A stretch of 64,000 nucleotides of DNA from Sordaria brevicollis (GCA_033439795.1 JAUTDP010000013.1:558001-622000); one strand, 5' to 3'; numbered from the stretch's first letter, positions 34,385-46,399 are shown. Translations and numbers: made by a program. The notes: generated by a model from the letters alone, not told the origin.

Positions 34385-37300
34385 AGGCACATCGCCCTTC
34401 CATCATCCGATCCATCCAAGGAAATTAGAATGAGCGAGGCTGCTGGACCTCAACCAACATTAATGATACCCTTTCCAGCCCTTCAGTTCCCGTTCCAGTC
34501 CCAATCCTACCTACTGTCTCTGTCTCAGTCTCAGTTGAAACCCGACCGGCTACTCCTCCTGTTTTGCACTTTGCTCGACGTCGTCATCTTGATGGGATTC
34601 CATGCGTCATGCTGCAAAATAAGACAGTCTCTCACCTGTTCCCAAACCGCCAACCTGCAGCAGCCCCGTCCTCTCACCATCGGCCGATGATTTGGAAGGC
34701 GGACAAGACAAAGATTTATCCGTCCTTGAGGAGCCTCATCAATCAACCTGCCACAAGCCACTTTATCACTCTCTATTTGACCTATCTGCAACTTGTACCT
34801 GGCTTGCTTACGACATCATGAAAGAATAGCGGCTGCTGCCGTGACCCCTAGGTTGGATTATCGCCGTGCATATAACATGCAGTTTCACGTTGTCCAGGAA
34901 CCAGGCACCAGGCACCCAAACGACTTTCGGGCCCGAGCCTTTTGGGAGAGGGCTGAAGTGTGGAGGGGAGTCGAGAAAGAAGGTGGTGGGGTGGGGCTAC
35001 GTGGTCGAAGACGCCATACTGTCCTGTTTTTTTTATTACCGACAGCCTCTCTGGCCCAGTCAGCCAGCCCACACTCCTCGTCAACTCGTAATGTTCGCCA
35101 GTAAGAACATGAAAACTTTTCAAGGGTCCTGAGCGAGGTAGGGGGGAAAGGATTGTTTCAGACCAGCCAGCTGTGCTTTGGGAAGAAGGGCTTGTCTACA
35201 GCAGGGCTGCATGTCTCCTACCGTGAGACCACGTGTGAGAGACATACCGGTATCAGAGAAGACAAAAATGTTGGAAGTGTGGAAATTAAAAAGATGCATA
35301 GTCCCTAGATAGCCCATCATAAGTCCTGCATATTCATTCAGTCGACAAGAAATCCCGTCCCCCTTACACAACAATGTTCCACCATCCTTTCAACGGCATC
35401 GCCCGATTCGACGAACACTTACCTCCCTTATCCTGGCAATCTTTCATCCATTGTGTGCCTAGAAGAAGTGATCGACACTAAAACCCGAGTGTTCTAGTGC
35501 TTCCTTCAGTTCTTTTTCGGCGCCCGCGCTCGGGAGAAGCTGCCAGTTAATGCTGTACAACCCACGTTCTCTTTAAAGCTCGTGGGCATGAAGCAAGCCG
35601 ACGCAGTGCTAACGTTTGACCCTACTTTTTTCTTTCCCTTCACACTCCACATTCGGCCACGACTCGGGCGGAAACAGTCAGACCTGAGAAGGGAGGGGGA
35701 ATGGCTCATCGATATGCAGCCTGAAAAGCAGGTAGCCGTGGACGGTTTGGTGTTATCCCCCTTTCCCCTTCGTCCATGGCTGGATGACTCCTTGGCTGTC
35801 GGCGCTGAAGCTTTACCGGTATTCCACATTATTCCTGCAAGTTGCCATGGAACCAGGTTCGGGGATGGACGGTCTCACCGGAGTTCGGATGAGCCCTTGG
35901 CTAAGGATCCCTCGTGGAAAACTTTGACGTGGACTCGAATAGGGAGCGGTTTTGGTGTTTCGTAGCGTTGCCGAAGTCTCCATCTCAGTTACACACACAA
36001 AGGATCGTAAAAGGAGAAGGGAAGAAGAAACTTCTAGTTATGAGCTATCCATCTTTTCTCGGCAGGACTTGGAGACAGGTGAGAAAAGAATACATGGTCA
36101 TACAACATGACATGACATTGTCGGCACGGAGTGTAGGTCAACCTCTTTTCTTCCTCTTTGGAAAGAAGTCTTGGTTCAATTATCCCAACTTATACAAAAC
36201 CGCCATTTGTTTTGAGTGCGGGTTGCAGAATTATAGGCCTGGTACTTTCAAAACATAACTCTAGCTAAGCCAACATCCAATCTCTCTCCTGAACTGTTTT
36301 TCTTTTCATATAGTTCCATCCTACGGCAATTCTAACGATTGGCTCGATCCTTTCACGGACCTTACTTCAGGTGCAAGTAGCTAGCCGCGGTGAGGGGGAA
36401 AACTATCATATGAGAAAAAGCAAAGGGGGGAGCACGAAACCAAACCGTCCCGCTCAGGTACACCGATAGCTTAGTTTTAAACTTATAGAGACGGGAGTCG
36501 TGTTAGGTTGTACGTTTCCCTACAGATAGAAAGTGAAAAGGGTTACAAGATGAGGGGAAAGATATCTCAACGACGGGTGCGGGTAACTGTTGTGACAGAG
36601 AGGATTTGAATGGTGCAGAATATGGGCTGGACAGGACGGAGGGACGAGCCGGCGGCAAAGCAGAACCGTTACACGTGCACAAAGAGCGAACAAAGAGCGA
36701 GCGAAGAGAAATGATCCGAAATTATTGGACCCTGGAAGTATATTCTTCTTCAGGGTGTTGTTCTGGTCAGGGAAGTTCGAGGCTTTCTGCATAAGACAGA
36801 CATGTGCAGTGGAGAGTTGCTACGAAATAGTCGGACAAGACATATTTGATAGGATGACGATGGTTGGTTTTGGCTGTTGCTTTACCTCTTTTCAACGCTC
36901 GAAAGAGGCTCGATCTATGGACCCTAAGCAGACCAGCTGAACGTTAATTGGCAAGTTCATACATACAGACCGGATCTATGCTTCTGTGGCAATACCTCGA
37001 TATCTCTAGTTCGGTTGTATTCAGTAAATGTCCCTCTGCCAGCGGATGACGGATTCATCCTCTCCATTTTGAGGTTACACAAGAAGGTTCCTGGTTTCCT
37101 TCCTCAGCCAATGTTAGACTTGCTCGCCATGTTGGATGGTTTCAATCCAGACCCTACAAACCCCTACAGAACCCTTTCCCGTCTACGCCATACAGCCACG
37201 TTCTTGGCTTCGATGCTCATATGCTGGACACTTTCAAACCTTTCCCTTTGGAAAGTCTCGTGCGATTGGAGTAGCCATTCAACATGTCTACCAATCGTGA

Positions 37301-38208
37301 AACATAACCACTACTTTCTGGGTATGTATGGCTTGCCGGAGCTGCAACTGGCAACTGCACTGCTACCTTCCACACTTCCAATCCAATGGCCACACACGAC
37401 CACACAATGAGCACGACAGGACGGACGACACGCGCGAGACACACAAACACACACACGGGAAGGGAAGAAACCCTGGACTAGGGGACTGACGTCGAGTCCA
37501 TCGAGTCGAGTTCATCCATTCATCGAGTCCTCCTCGAGAAAGTCCGAGAACCGATAACCGACAGACAGATAGACAGGCAAACCCCATGTTCTCAATCCCA
37601 AAATGATAAGTAGTACGTCAATCCCCACCCCCAAAATTCCTTCATGGACAACCCTTGAAGTCTGAAACAAGACTAAATCGTTCTTTTTGTTGTTCTTTCG
37701 ATCCTTCCATGCGGAATTGTCTACCTATCACCGAGAAGAGAAGCAACTACATTAACGGCACGTCTTGTTGCACTACGGAAAGAAATAGACGCTGGTCTTG
37801 TCTCAGTTGGGCAGGCTTGCTTGCTCTAAACATTCGGTTATACCGAGGACTATACCGACGACGACCGGGTTGGACCGTTATATATGCGCTGGTGTTCTGA
37901 TTTTTGAACAATTTCATGAGTGTTGAAGACGGACATAATTTCGAAACAAAAGCTGGGAAGAAAGACAGGAAACGTTCTACCTGAAAATTATCATCAAAAT
38001 TGAACCACAACTCGCTCATTTGTCAAAGTCATATACCCCCATAAACCCCATTGTGAGTACTAACTCCCTTCTTTACTACCTACGTCGCAATCTTCCATCT
38101 AACCATTTCTCTAGTTTCTACGCCTCAGCAACAACCCCAACAGACATATCTCTTCACCAACCAACCAACCTTCTATCTTGGATGACTTTTTCAAGTCCCT
38201 AAAACAAA
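34385..38208. other. 3.8 kb region without a recognised gene
   Basis: The first few hundred bases should be the tma16 3' untranslated region. The rest has only short overlapping frames on both strands, the longest at 37015-37410, without domains, coding bias or convincing splice sites. A fast-evolving or multi-exon gene cannot be excluded from the sequence alone. Confidence 0.45.
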
Positions 38209-38790
38209 ATGTGCACCTACAAAACCCACATCCGCATCTGCCGCCGCTGCAGCAGCGAGGACACAGTCCTCATCTCCGAGCAACTCTGTTCGGTGGCCAA
38301 AGACAGCGGCAGCGGAATCTTTGGCTCCTGCCTGTCCGGCGTCTCCAGCCAACGAGATCAGACGGGGTACAAGTGCTGGCAATGCCAAGACGACGAGACC
38401 ACAACACCAACCTCAGTATCATCCCGGTCTCGAAGCAGCAGTGGTAGCGCAGCCAGCGGATTTGGGGCAGGAAGAAGAAGGGGAAGCAGTGTTAGTGTGC
38501 CTATTGTACAACCACATGGTGTGAGTTCCTTGTATGGGTATAACAATAACTACCAGTATGGTGGTAGGGGGCAGCAACAACAATACCAAGGGCAGCAGAG
38601 ACGGGTTTCGGTGTCAGGACAGCAAGGACTACAAACCATGAGGGAGTATGTGCCGGTGCCAATGCCAGTGTCACTGTCAGGAAATGACCAACAGGGGCAA
38701 CAACAGCAGCAGCAGGATTTGGAAAGGAGGCTGAGGAGGATGGGGAAGATGAAGGCTGATCCGAGGCGGTATGATGGAGGGTTTATATAG
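38209..38790 (+). CDS. Small fungal protein of unknown function, Cys-containing N-terminus and Gln-rich C-terminus
   Basis: A single frame of 193 residues starts MCTYKTHIRICRRCSSED. The N-terminal 65 residues hold six cysteines, including CRRC and CWQC pairs, which resemble a small zinc-binding module. A Ser-rich stretch, a Tyr/Gln/Gly-rich stretch and a Gln run (around residues 162-169) follow, ending in a basic segment. No signal peptide or membrane segment is seen. Paired cysteines near both ends of the N-terminal block and clear domain-like organisation argue that it is a real gene. I do not recognise a function; nucleic-acid or protein binding would be a guess. Confidence 0.7.
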   Translation: MCTYKTHIRICRRCSSEDTVLISEQLCSVAKDSGSGIFGSCLSGVSSQRDQTGYKCWQCQDDETTTPTSVSSRSRSSSGSAASGFGAGRRRGSSVSVPIVQPHGVSSLYGYNNNYQYGGRGQQQQYQGQQRRVSVSGQQGLQTMREYVPVPMPVSLSGNDQQGQQQQQQDLERRLRRMGKMKADPRRYDGGFI

Positions 38791-39571
38791 ATGATATTTT
38801 CCCTTTGTTTTGGCGGAAAGCATTAGCCATGGCGTTGGTGAGGAGGTCTTTGGGGTTGTTCCTCTTTGGATCCATGCTTTCGAGACATTCGATCCTCGGA
38901 AGCAGAAGTCAGGTCGATAGGTACCTCTACCTCCAAGGTACTGTAACGAGAGTGGGGTCTGGACCCTGAAATGCTCGACACTCAGGTTGAACAGCTAGAT
39001 TTTTGGAGTGTGTTAAACTATGGTTATGGGAAAGATACCAGATAGAAACAGGTGACGAGCCGAATAGAAGCAAAGTCAGCGTTTTATCAACAACTGTCAT
39101 CGTTTGGTGAAGTGAGAGTGAAAAGAGGTCACCGTCGATACTACCGAGAACACCTGAAGACAAAGTTTTAGTGGGTCCAAAGCGTCATTGTGGGGGAGCT
39201 TTCTGCCAAGAGGAGCTTATCGGTTGCCACTAGGCTTTATCGGTGGGGTCTCTTATCGATTGAGCTGGGGTCCCATGGTCTGTGCTCGGAATTTTCTGCG
39301 CCAGCGACGGCCGACGGAGCTTTTGAAGATTCTGGGGACCAGCTGCTCTTCTGAGGTTTGGAGCTCTGAGCGGATCCATCAAGGCCCATCGTGGATTGTC
39401 ATCGAATTTCTCTCCCGTTATCTTTTCGTCTCTCCATCACTCATATACAGCCAGCCATCCCAGCTTCCCGTCCTCGACAACAACACTCCTCTTCTCCCAA
39501 CCCGCGCAACAACACGACCAGATATACTTCCACCTTACTAGTCAACAACCCCCATCACCAAATCCGTCAAG
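38791..39571. promoter_or_regulatory. Intergenic region upstream of mam33
   Basis: The right half should be the mam33 promoter and leader; the sequence becomes C-rich and CAA-rich before the start codon at 39572. A CCACTAGGC/GCCTAGTGG-like element was not found, and no gene is seen. Confidence 0.4.
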
Positions 39572-40464
39572 ATGATGTCTCTTCGTGCTGTCGCGCGCAC
39601 CGCCGCTCCCCGTGCTCTCCGCGCCGTGTCTGCTTCTCCCATCACCCTCGGCCGCGCCACCGTCCGCGCTACCAGCAACGTTCTCAGGACTCAGCTCCCC
39701 CAGAAGGCTTTCTCTACCTCTGTCTTCCGTGCGGCCGCTACCGAGATCGACGCTGAGCTCTCCGAGAAGCTCTCCACCGAGATTGGCTATGAGCAGGACA
39801 TTGCCTCCAACGAGCCCGTTCCCGCCACCGTCAAGGACTTCCTTGAGAACGGCCCCTTTGAGCTTGTCGACAAGGCCGGTGAGGAGGATGTTGTCCTGAA
39901 GCGCACCTTTGGCAATGAGCAGTAAGTTGAATCCCTGCCTGATATTGAGGTCCATCAAGAAGAACAGAAGACTGACCGATATACAACAGGATCACCATCT
40001 CCTTCTCCATTGCCGACCTCCAGAACTACGAGCCCGGCATGTTCGACGAGGACCCTGCTCTCGGTGACGAGGAGGGTGCTCAGAGTGAGGAGGACATCCC
40101 TGAGGATGGCGGTGCTCCCGTCCGTCTCAACATTGTCATCGAGAAGCCCAACAAGGGTGCCCTCAACATCGACGCCGTTGCCCAGGACGGCTCCATCGTT
40201 GTCGACAACATGTTCTACTACCACGACTCCAAGCTTGCCCACAGCGCCACCGCCGAGGCTCAGCACGCTTCCCAGTCCGTTTACCCCGGCCCTCCCTTCG
40301 GCACCCTCGATGAGGATCTCCAGGTTCTTATGGAGCGTTACCTCGAGGACCGTGGCATCAACCAGGCCCTTGCCCTCTTCGTTCCCGACTACCTTGACAT
40401 GAAGGAGCAGAAGGAGTATCTCAGGTGGCTCAACAACATCAAGGGCTTTGTCGATGCCCAATAA
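39572..40464 (+). CDS. mam33: Mitochondrial acidic matrix protein MAM33 (p32/gC1qR family)
   Basis: Two exons, 39572-39921 and 39990-40464, give 825 nt or 274 residues. The first 50 or so residues are rich in Arg, Ala and Ser with few acids, as expected of a mitochondrial presequence (ending near KAFSTSVFRAAA). The mature part is very acidic, with the p32 fold: an N-terminal helix (EIDAELSEKLSTEI), a beta-sheet core, and the C-terminal segment FGTLDEDLQVLMERYLEDRGI followed by the YLDMKEQKEYLRWL helix. Family members form doughnut-shaped trimers in the matrix and are linked to mitochondrial translation and respiratory function. Two adjacent ATG codons begin the frame; either could be used. 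Codon usage is strongly biased to C-ending codons, indicating high expression. Confidence 0.95.
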
Positions 40465-41142
40465 ATTGGGAGAAACGAAGTGCTGTGAGAGGGACGGAAG
40501 TGTAAAAACAAGGAAAAGGGAGGATTTCGAAGCTGCGGGCCGGCTTTTTGGACCCGCAGTCGATGTATGACATGTACCTGTAATTATATCCCACGCTTTA
40601 TATCACGACTCAATACCAATTTGTATAATGCGACAAAAGCCAATGGAAACTGGTTGTCTGCGGATGAAGCTCCTGGTTCAATACGGGCAGAGTCCAAGTG
40701 GACGAGGCGGCTCTCATCTGAATACAGCACCTTCAGAGTGACTGCAAAAATCCAAGCTATCAAGGTGGTATGGCAAGACTTGCCCCTTCCATTCCAAGCA
40801 ATGTTACCCCTGGAAGCCAGCCGTCCTCTCATTGGCTGAGTGGAGGCGACTGACTTTCAGCCCAGCTGAATCGAACTTCAACTCTTTCTCTCGTCTGGCA
40901 CCTTCCACACAATGTTCTTCACTATCACAACTAACTTGTGACATCCCCTCTTTTTCATTGAACCTGGTATCAGTTCCGGAAATTCCGATTACACTCACTT
41001 GCATCCTCTAGTTTGAACTTCGGCAGAAATATACTCACTGTGGAGAAGAGCTTTAACCACCATTATACGGCACACGAGCACTCGACACAACTCAATATCA
41101 ATCAAAACGACTTCAAACATCGATATATGATATAAGGTCAAT
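40465..41142. promoter_or_regulatory. Intergenic region between mam33 and the LCCL gene
   Basis: It contains the mam33 3' end and the LCCL gene's upstream region. A minimal upstream frame lies at 41127-41135. No other feature is evident. Confidence 0.45.
41127..41135 (+). promoter_or_regulatory. Two-codon upstream open reading frame (ATG ATA TAA)
   Basis: This minimal frame ends 7 nt before the start codon of the LCCL protein. If it lies within the mRNA, ribosomes would have to leaky-scan past it or reinitiate over a very short distance, so it would reduce translation. Confidence 0.4.
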
Positions 41143-43263
41143 ATGGATATGAACCATTCCAACCAGGCTCAGTATATCGGCCTACAACAAGACAACAAGG
41201 AAGATCACCATGAAAATTCATCCTCTTCGAACTCATCATCCCCGAACATTGTCAACGACAGCCATCACCAACCAGAAGACGAGGATGAAGAAGCACAACT
41301 TTTGTCAACCGAAGACTACATCGAAGAATTTGAGGTCGACGACACAGAGGTCATGACAAAGTACAACTCCCGAGCACGACATCACCAGAAGAAGCCCGGG
41401 ATCTTCCACCGCCTCCTCACCTTCGTCTCCGGCTCTTCCCACCGGCAACGTCTCTCCCTTAGCCCCTGTTTCCTAGGCTCGGTTCAGTCCTTTCCCAGAG
41501 TCACACTCGAACGATTCCTACCCGCTTCCTGGCAACGCGCCACCCTTTTGGTATTTGGTCTACTCCTCTGGCTCACCATCTTCTCCCTTTCTCTTATCCA
41601 CTCCAAAGGAACCCTTCTCGACACGAACGGGGAGGTAGTCAGACACCTAGACTGCGTCTCCACCTTATGGGGCGCAGGAAACGAGTGCGGCGTCGACGGC
41701 GAGCGGTGCAAACCGTTCGGAAACGTCAGTTTCACCTTCCGTTGCCCGGCGGATTGTAGGCAGGTTCAAGTGCTGAATCCAAGATGGGTTGGCGAGAGAC
41801 AAGAGGTTTACAGGCCTTGGGTGATTGGTGGTGGGAACGTCTCTACCCCCCTTGCCACGGAACACGATATGGGAACCAGAAAAGAGGGGGTATACAGAGG
41901 CGACTCCTTCATCTGCCAAGCCGCCATGCACGCGGGTGTGATCTCCGACTCTCAAGGCGGATGCGGCGTCGTCGGGCTGGTTGGGGAATACTACTCCTTC
42001 TTTGGAGGAGCCGGAGGCGAAGACATCACCAGTTTAGGGTTTGACTCTTGGTTTCCCATGGCTTTTAGCGTCCGTCCTGCTCCTTCAGGACAGAAATGTC
42101 CGCAGATGGAAATGAAAACCGCACGCTCGCTAGCACCAACCGTCCTTCTCACGTTTTTGGTTTCGGTTTTAACCACTTCGGCAACAACCCTCTTCTTCAT
42201 CAGTTTCGTTTCCATCTTCGTCCACGTCGGTCTGGTTTCTGACCCGCCCAACGTCGCCGGTCCCACGGACACGATTCTCCCCCAACTCATATCCATCCTC
42301 TTCGAACGTCTGCTGCCAGCTACCTTTGCCGCCGCCGTTTTATTCTACACCTGCTCCCGCTCCACCACCCTCCGCGACACCCCGTCCTCAGCCAACCTAG
42401 AAAAAACCATCTTATGGCTCGGTGCCCTATGGGTCGGCGCCTTATCCAATTTCACTCTCGAATCATGGATCCCCTTATCTCGCCTCTCAGCGCATGATCT
42501 CCGTGAACAACCGGGTGCCGTCCTCGCTCTTATCGGCATACTGGCGGTGATTACACTGACGGTGGCTTATCAAGCTTATTGTTTCTGGCTTGAGCGCAGA
42601 GTCCTTCCCTACTTGGCCTTCTACAGCGTGGTCCTCGCGGGTCTTGCAATCGGGGCGATCGTGTCAATAAACGGATGGGGAACCCTCGAACTACGCATCC
42701 ACCACTACGTTCTTGCCTTGTTGCTTTTCCCGTTGACGAGCATCCAGACTAGACCGGCGCTGGTGTACCAGGGTTTGTTGCTGGGACTTTTCGTCAACGG
42801 GATCGCGAGGTGGGGGTTCGATTCGGTGATACAAACGGCGGAGGCGTTGAGAGGGAGTGATGGACTGTTGGGTTCGAGCTTGGTGCCGGTGGTGGATGGG
42901 CAGCCGTTGGTTTATTTAAGAGAAGAGATGTGGAGTATTGCGTTCAAGTGGAAGGGGTTGAATGAGACTTTGGCGGCGCTGGTGCCTCAGGGACTGGTAG
43001 GGAGGCAGGCAAAAGAAGAGATGGATAGGTTGCAGGGGGTGAGTGTCATGGTGAATGATGTGGAGAGGTATAGAAGGTATTTTGCCGAGGAAACGCTGGA
43101 GGATCAGGTGTTTAGGTGGGAGAGAGATTCGAAGGTGGTGAAGACGCCGGAGTATTTCCGATTTGCGTTTTTGGTGGGCGAGGACGGTATGAGCTTGGAT
43201 TACTCGGGGGCTGGGACGTGGTTTGGGAATGGGACTTGGAGCTCTGGTCCGGGGTTTTATTGA
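41143..43263 (+). CDS. LCCL-domain polytopic membrane protein
   Basis: An intronless frame of 706 residues. The first 80 are acidic, Asn/Ser-rich and disordered. One membrane segment follows near 131-150. The LCCL domain lies at about 165-312, with the expected cysteines (CGVDGERC, FRCPADC, FICQAAMHAGV, GCGVVG). At least six further hydrophobic segments lie between about 329 and 570, and a soluble tail completes the protein. This layout matches fungal LCCL membrane proteins, whose function is not well established; the LCCL fold is extracellular or lumenal in animal proteins. A second ATG follows after one codon. A minimal upstream frame sits just before the start. Confidence 0.88.
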   Translation: MDMNHSNQAQYIGLQQDNKEDHHENSSSSNSSSPNIVNDSHHQPEDEDEEAQLLSTEDYIEEFEVDDTEVMTKYNSRARHHQKKPGIFHRLLTFVSGSSHRQRLSLSPCFLGSVQSFPRVTLERFLPASWQRATLLVFGLLLWLTIFSLSLIHSKGTLLDTNGEVVRHLDCVSTLWGAGNECGVDGERCKPFGNVSFTFRCPADCRQVQVLNPRWVGERQEVYRPWVIGGGNVSTPLATEHDMGTRKEGVYRGDSFICQAAMHAGVISDSQGGCGVVGLVGEYYSFFGGAGGEDITSLGFDSWFPMAFSVRPAPSGQKCPQMEMKTARSLAPTVLLTFLVSVLTTSATTLFFISFVSIFVHVGLVSDPPNVAGPTDTILPQLISILFERLLPATFAAAVLFYTCSRSTTLRDTPSSANLEKTILWLGALWVGALSNFTLESWIPLSRLSAHDLREQPGAVLALIGILAVITLTVAYQAYCFWLERRVLPYLAFYSVVLAGLAIGAIVSINGWGTLELRIHHYVLALLLFPLTSIQTRPALVYQGLLLGLFVNGIARWGFDSVIQTAEALRGSDGLLGSSLVPVVDGQPLVYLREEMWSIAFKWKGLNETLAALVPQGLVGRQAKEEMDRLQGVSVMVNDVERYRRYFAEETLEDQVFRWERDSKVVKTPEYFRFAFLVGEDGMSLDYSGAGTWFGNGTWSSGPGFY

Positions 43264-43505
43264 TACGGGACTTTACAGAGGTTTGTAAACCCTAGCGTGA
43301 ACATAATTATTCAACCGTGTCGGTTCAAGCGTGCAACCTTGGCCACGCCCATTACATGGTGCTCTACTGCTCTTGATGAAAGCCTCATTTTGCCCACATC
43401 TTGGATCGCATGTAAAGATCCCTATTAGTGTAAGCCTCGTCCGACTCAACCAAAAGGGGCAAAGGGAGAAAAGAACATGCCAGCCGCTTGTTCTACCACA
43501 ACATC

Positions 43506-44522
43506 CTATGTTGAAGGCTTACCCCCCTCGTCCCCTGTGACTATCGCATCGCCCTCATCCAACAGTCTCCCCACATCGTCTCCTCCCACCCCCTTCTCTT
43601 TCCACCTCTCCAACAATCGCCTCGGCAGTTCCCATTCCTTCGCTGCCTCCTCCTTCTTCCCCTGCTTCATTAACGTCCTTAACCGTTCAGGAACCTTGAC
43701 CACCTCCCTCGCCAACTCCCTCGTCCTATCCCTCCTCTCTTTCCTACTCCTCCGTTCCTCTTCATCCTCAATCTCCTCCAGATCCTTGTCCTGTGGCTGC
43801 GCCGTCTCTCCCCGACCTCCCTCCGATAACCGTTGCCTCAGCTCGCCCCTGATCCTGCTAGCAAGCTCATACACCTTCCCCAGCACGGCATCCAGCGTGC
43901 TAGCCATGGGATCCAGCCTATCGCCCGTCGACGAGTTCGAGTCGAACATGGTGGATCGCATCTTGCGAATTGTTTCCGTCGCGCTGATCAGCTTCGAGTA
44001 GTTGTCGTACACGAGCGCCTTCTTCTCGGCGTCCAAGGCGCGGATCTCCGACAGGATGCGGGCGTAGGTTTTTAGCAGCTCGGCCAGTGTTGATGACTGC
44101 AGCAGCTCATTCAGATATGGTTGCGCTGAGAAGTCGGGGGAGTCGAGAACGGGCGAGGCGGGGATGGAGTCGAAAGAGGAGAGAGATTGTTGGAAGCCGC
44201 CATTGTTGGATGGGTCCGGTGATGGTGGGGTGGAGGTTACTTCGAGGATCGGGGTCGAGGTTCCCGTGGCTGAGGCGGCTTGGGCTTTCTTGAGGTTGTA
44301 GTATTCGCGGAGGGCGGCGCGGTTGGCGCGTTTGCCAGCTGCACCGGCGGCGGCCCCGGGGGCAGCGGAGGGGTTGGGTGAGCTGGAGGCGGATCGGGGC
44401 ACGTCGAGGCTTGGGCGCGTGGAGGAGGTGGGTGTGGTGTTGGAGTTGTTGAGGGCTTGTGATGAGTTGATGCGCCGTGAGAGGGGCGTCCCTGTGTCGC
44501 GCGGGGTGGCTATCGTTGACAT
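43506..44522 (-). CDS. vps51: Vps51 subunit of the GARP/EARP tethering complex
   Basis: A single frame of 338 residues. A Ser/Pro/Ala-rich N-terminus contains LREYYNLKK (about residue 70), a conserved short motif of fungal Vps51 that in yeast contacts the SNARE Tlg1. The Vps51/Vps67 domain follows at about 132-195 (PYLNELLQSSTLAELLKTYARI, then YDNYSKLISATETIRKM), forming coiled coils. The C-terminal half is Arg/Glu-rich and helical. GARP tethers endosome-derived vesicles at the trans-Golgi. The length is intermediate between yeast (164) and animal proteins. It is convergent with the LCCL gene, with only 242 bp between the stop codons. Confidence 0.88.
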   Translation of the reverse strand: MSTIATPRDTGTPLSRRINSSQALNNSNTTPTSSTRPSLDVPRSASSSPNPSAAPGAAAGAAGKRANRAALREYYNLKKAQAASATGTSTPILEVTSTPPSPDPSNNGGFQQSLSSFDSIPASPVLDSPDFSAQPYLNELLQSSTLAELLKTYARILSEIRALDAEKKALVYDNYSKLISATETIRKMRSTMFDSNSSTGDRLDPMASTLDAVLGKVYELASRIRGELRQRLSEGGRGETAQPQDKDLEEIEDEEERRSRKERRDRTRELAREVVKVPERLRTLMKQGKKEEAAKEWELPRRLLERWKEKGVGGDDVGRLLDEGDAIVTGDEGGKPST

Positions 44523-45360
44523 GATGGAGTGTCTATTTGGGTAGCACCGGTTGAAGCTCGAGATGGTGATGCGAAGGGCGGGGAAGGGATGCGCGTGGCC
44601 GATTGGACGTTATCAATGTATGTCTCGTAGTTCGCGGAAGTTGGTAATAATTAAGGTGAGGTTCTAACCGCTCCGTCCGTTGAAGGGTATTGGTGCCGCG
44701 GATGTTGGATGTGGAAGTTTGGCAATGGATGGAATTGAAACTCCAAAGAGGAAGCGGGAAAGTGGAATGGGATGACGTGGAGCTCTGGCCAACGTTAGGT
44801 ATCCCCCCCCCTGACAGCAGCACTCAATCGGTTGCGGCTGAAAAGGCCACCCCAGCGTCCATGCTGCAGTGGAACCGTTCTGGAGCTCAGGGCAATTCAG
44901 GGCTGCGTTAGTGCGGCAGGCGCGTTGCAGCGGCATGTCCCGGCCCGCACCTTCCATCCCCCAGGGCCCTTCCCCGCACCGCAGCCGTAAAGGTTCTCAA
45001 AAGGCTCAGACGGAAATTGCCGTAACTTTCACCTTTCATCCAACTTTCTCGTCCACCTCCAAAACACCACCAACCAAATAAGGGCCACGCCTTGACTCCA
45101 TCAACACCACAAAAGAGAACTTGCTTCAGTTATATTCCTCATATATCAAGTTTGCAATGACTACTGTACCGCCGGAATCCCATCTGACAAATTCATATCA
45201 CTTGGCATCAATGCCGTCCCTGAACCACAAACCGTTGATCGACAAGATCGACCGCGACGAGACCAACATCAACCTCGCACGGTCAATGGTATGGAATCCA
45301 TTTTCAACGCCAGATGATCTGCGACAGACTTAAATCATGTCGTTGATCCTCGAACTTCGC
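44523..45360. promoter_or_regulatory. Upstream region of vps51 and 3' region of the SDR gene
   Basis: Two minus-strand genes flank it. It contains a run of eight C at about 44806-44813. The plus-strand frame at 45121-45333 has no domain and is taken as chance. Confidence 0.45.
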
Positions 45361-46399
45361 CTACTCCTCTCCCTCCACGATAGACGTAAACTTCAAGTAC
45401 CTCTTATCCGTCTTCCCATCGAAGGCCTCCTCCCGATCCGTCCCAAAGCTAACCGCCTTCCACTCCGCCGCAACCTTGACCATCTCCTCACACTTCTGTA
45501 CCACGCTTTCGTACGCATCTGTTCCAAGGAGCACTCTGCCCACCCATTTTTTATCACTCACCGCTCCCTCCTTCTTCACGACATCGACAATCGCTGTCCC
45601 AACCTTGGCCAAGTCGCCCGGCATAAACTTCATGGGATCGCCCATAAACATGCCACCAACCTCCGCCAACCACGGACCGTACGCATCCGGCAGGCTGGTC
45701 CCTTCTGTGCCAAAAGCAGTATCCGACTCGGATCGTGGCTGGCCGAGATTGGTAGGGAACCCGCCGCACTCGATGGACACGCATCGAATTCCGAGCGGTC
45801 TAAGCTCCTTGTGCAAAGTCTCAACGTAACTGGAGAGCGCAGCCTTAGAGGCGCTGTAGGTTCCTAAGAAAGGGAGGGAAGTCCATGCGGCGGCTGATGA
45901 CGTATATGCGATTGTGATGGGGTAGCGGTTGATGTCGCTGACAAGGGAGGCGGCGCGGGAACGAAGGAGCGGGAGGAAGAGTCGGGTCAGCGTGAGAGGG
46001 GCGAAGAGGTTGGTTTGGAAGATGCGGGCTGTGAAGGCTTCACTGTTTTGAGTAAACAGTCGAGGTTAGCTGTCTTGCAGATGAAGATGACATGACGGAA
46101 TGGGCAACAAACTCGGATTCTTCAACGCTCTTCATTGATGACATCCCAGCATTGTTGAAGAGGACATCAATATGGCCAAAGATGCCCCAGGCTTCCTGAA
46201 CCTTCTGTTCCAGGATCTCGATGCTGGAGGTGATGTCCAGTTCGAACAGGGCGACATTGTCGGATTTGAGCCCGCCAAGGCGTCGCTCAACATTCCGACC
46301 GGAGGCAATGACTTTGTCGCCCCGAGAGATGATCTCGTTGATAGTGGCACGACCGATTCCGGAAGTTGCGCCAGTGACGAGCCAAACGAGAGGAGTCAT
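45361..46399 (-). CDS. Short-chain dehydrogenase/reductase (SDR)
   Basis: Two exons, 46399-46113 and 46042-45361, give 969 nt or 322 residues. The cofactor motif TGATSGIG is at residues 9-16, NNAG at 82-85, the catalytic Ser near 144-145 and the YSASK tetrad motif with Tyr158 and Lys162. All classical SDR active-site elements are therefore present. The start is the first ATG in frame. The 70-nt intron has a GTTTGT donor and a GCTAAC branch site, and the exon lengths sum to a multiple of three. The protein resembles fungal retinol-dehydrogenase-like SDRs of the classical type; the substrate cannot be told. No metabolic cluster surrounds it. Confidence 0.9.
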
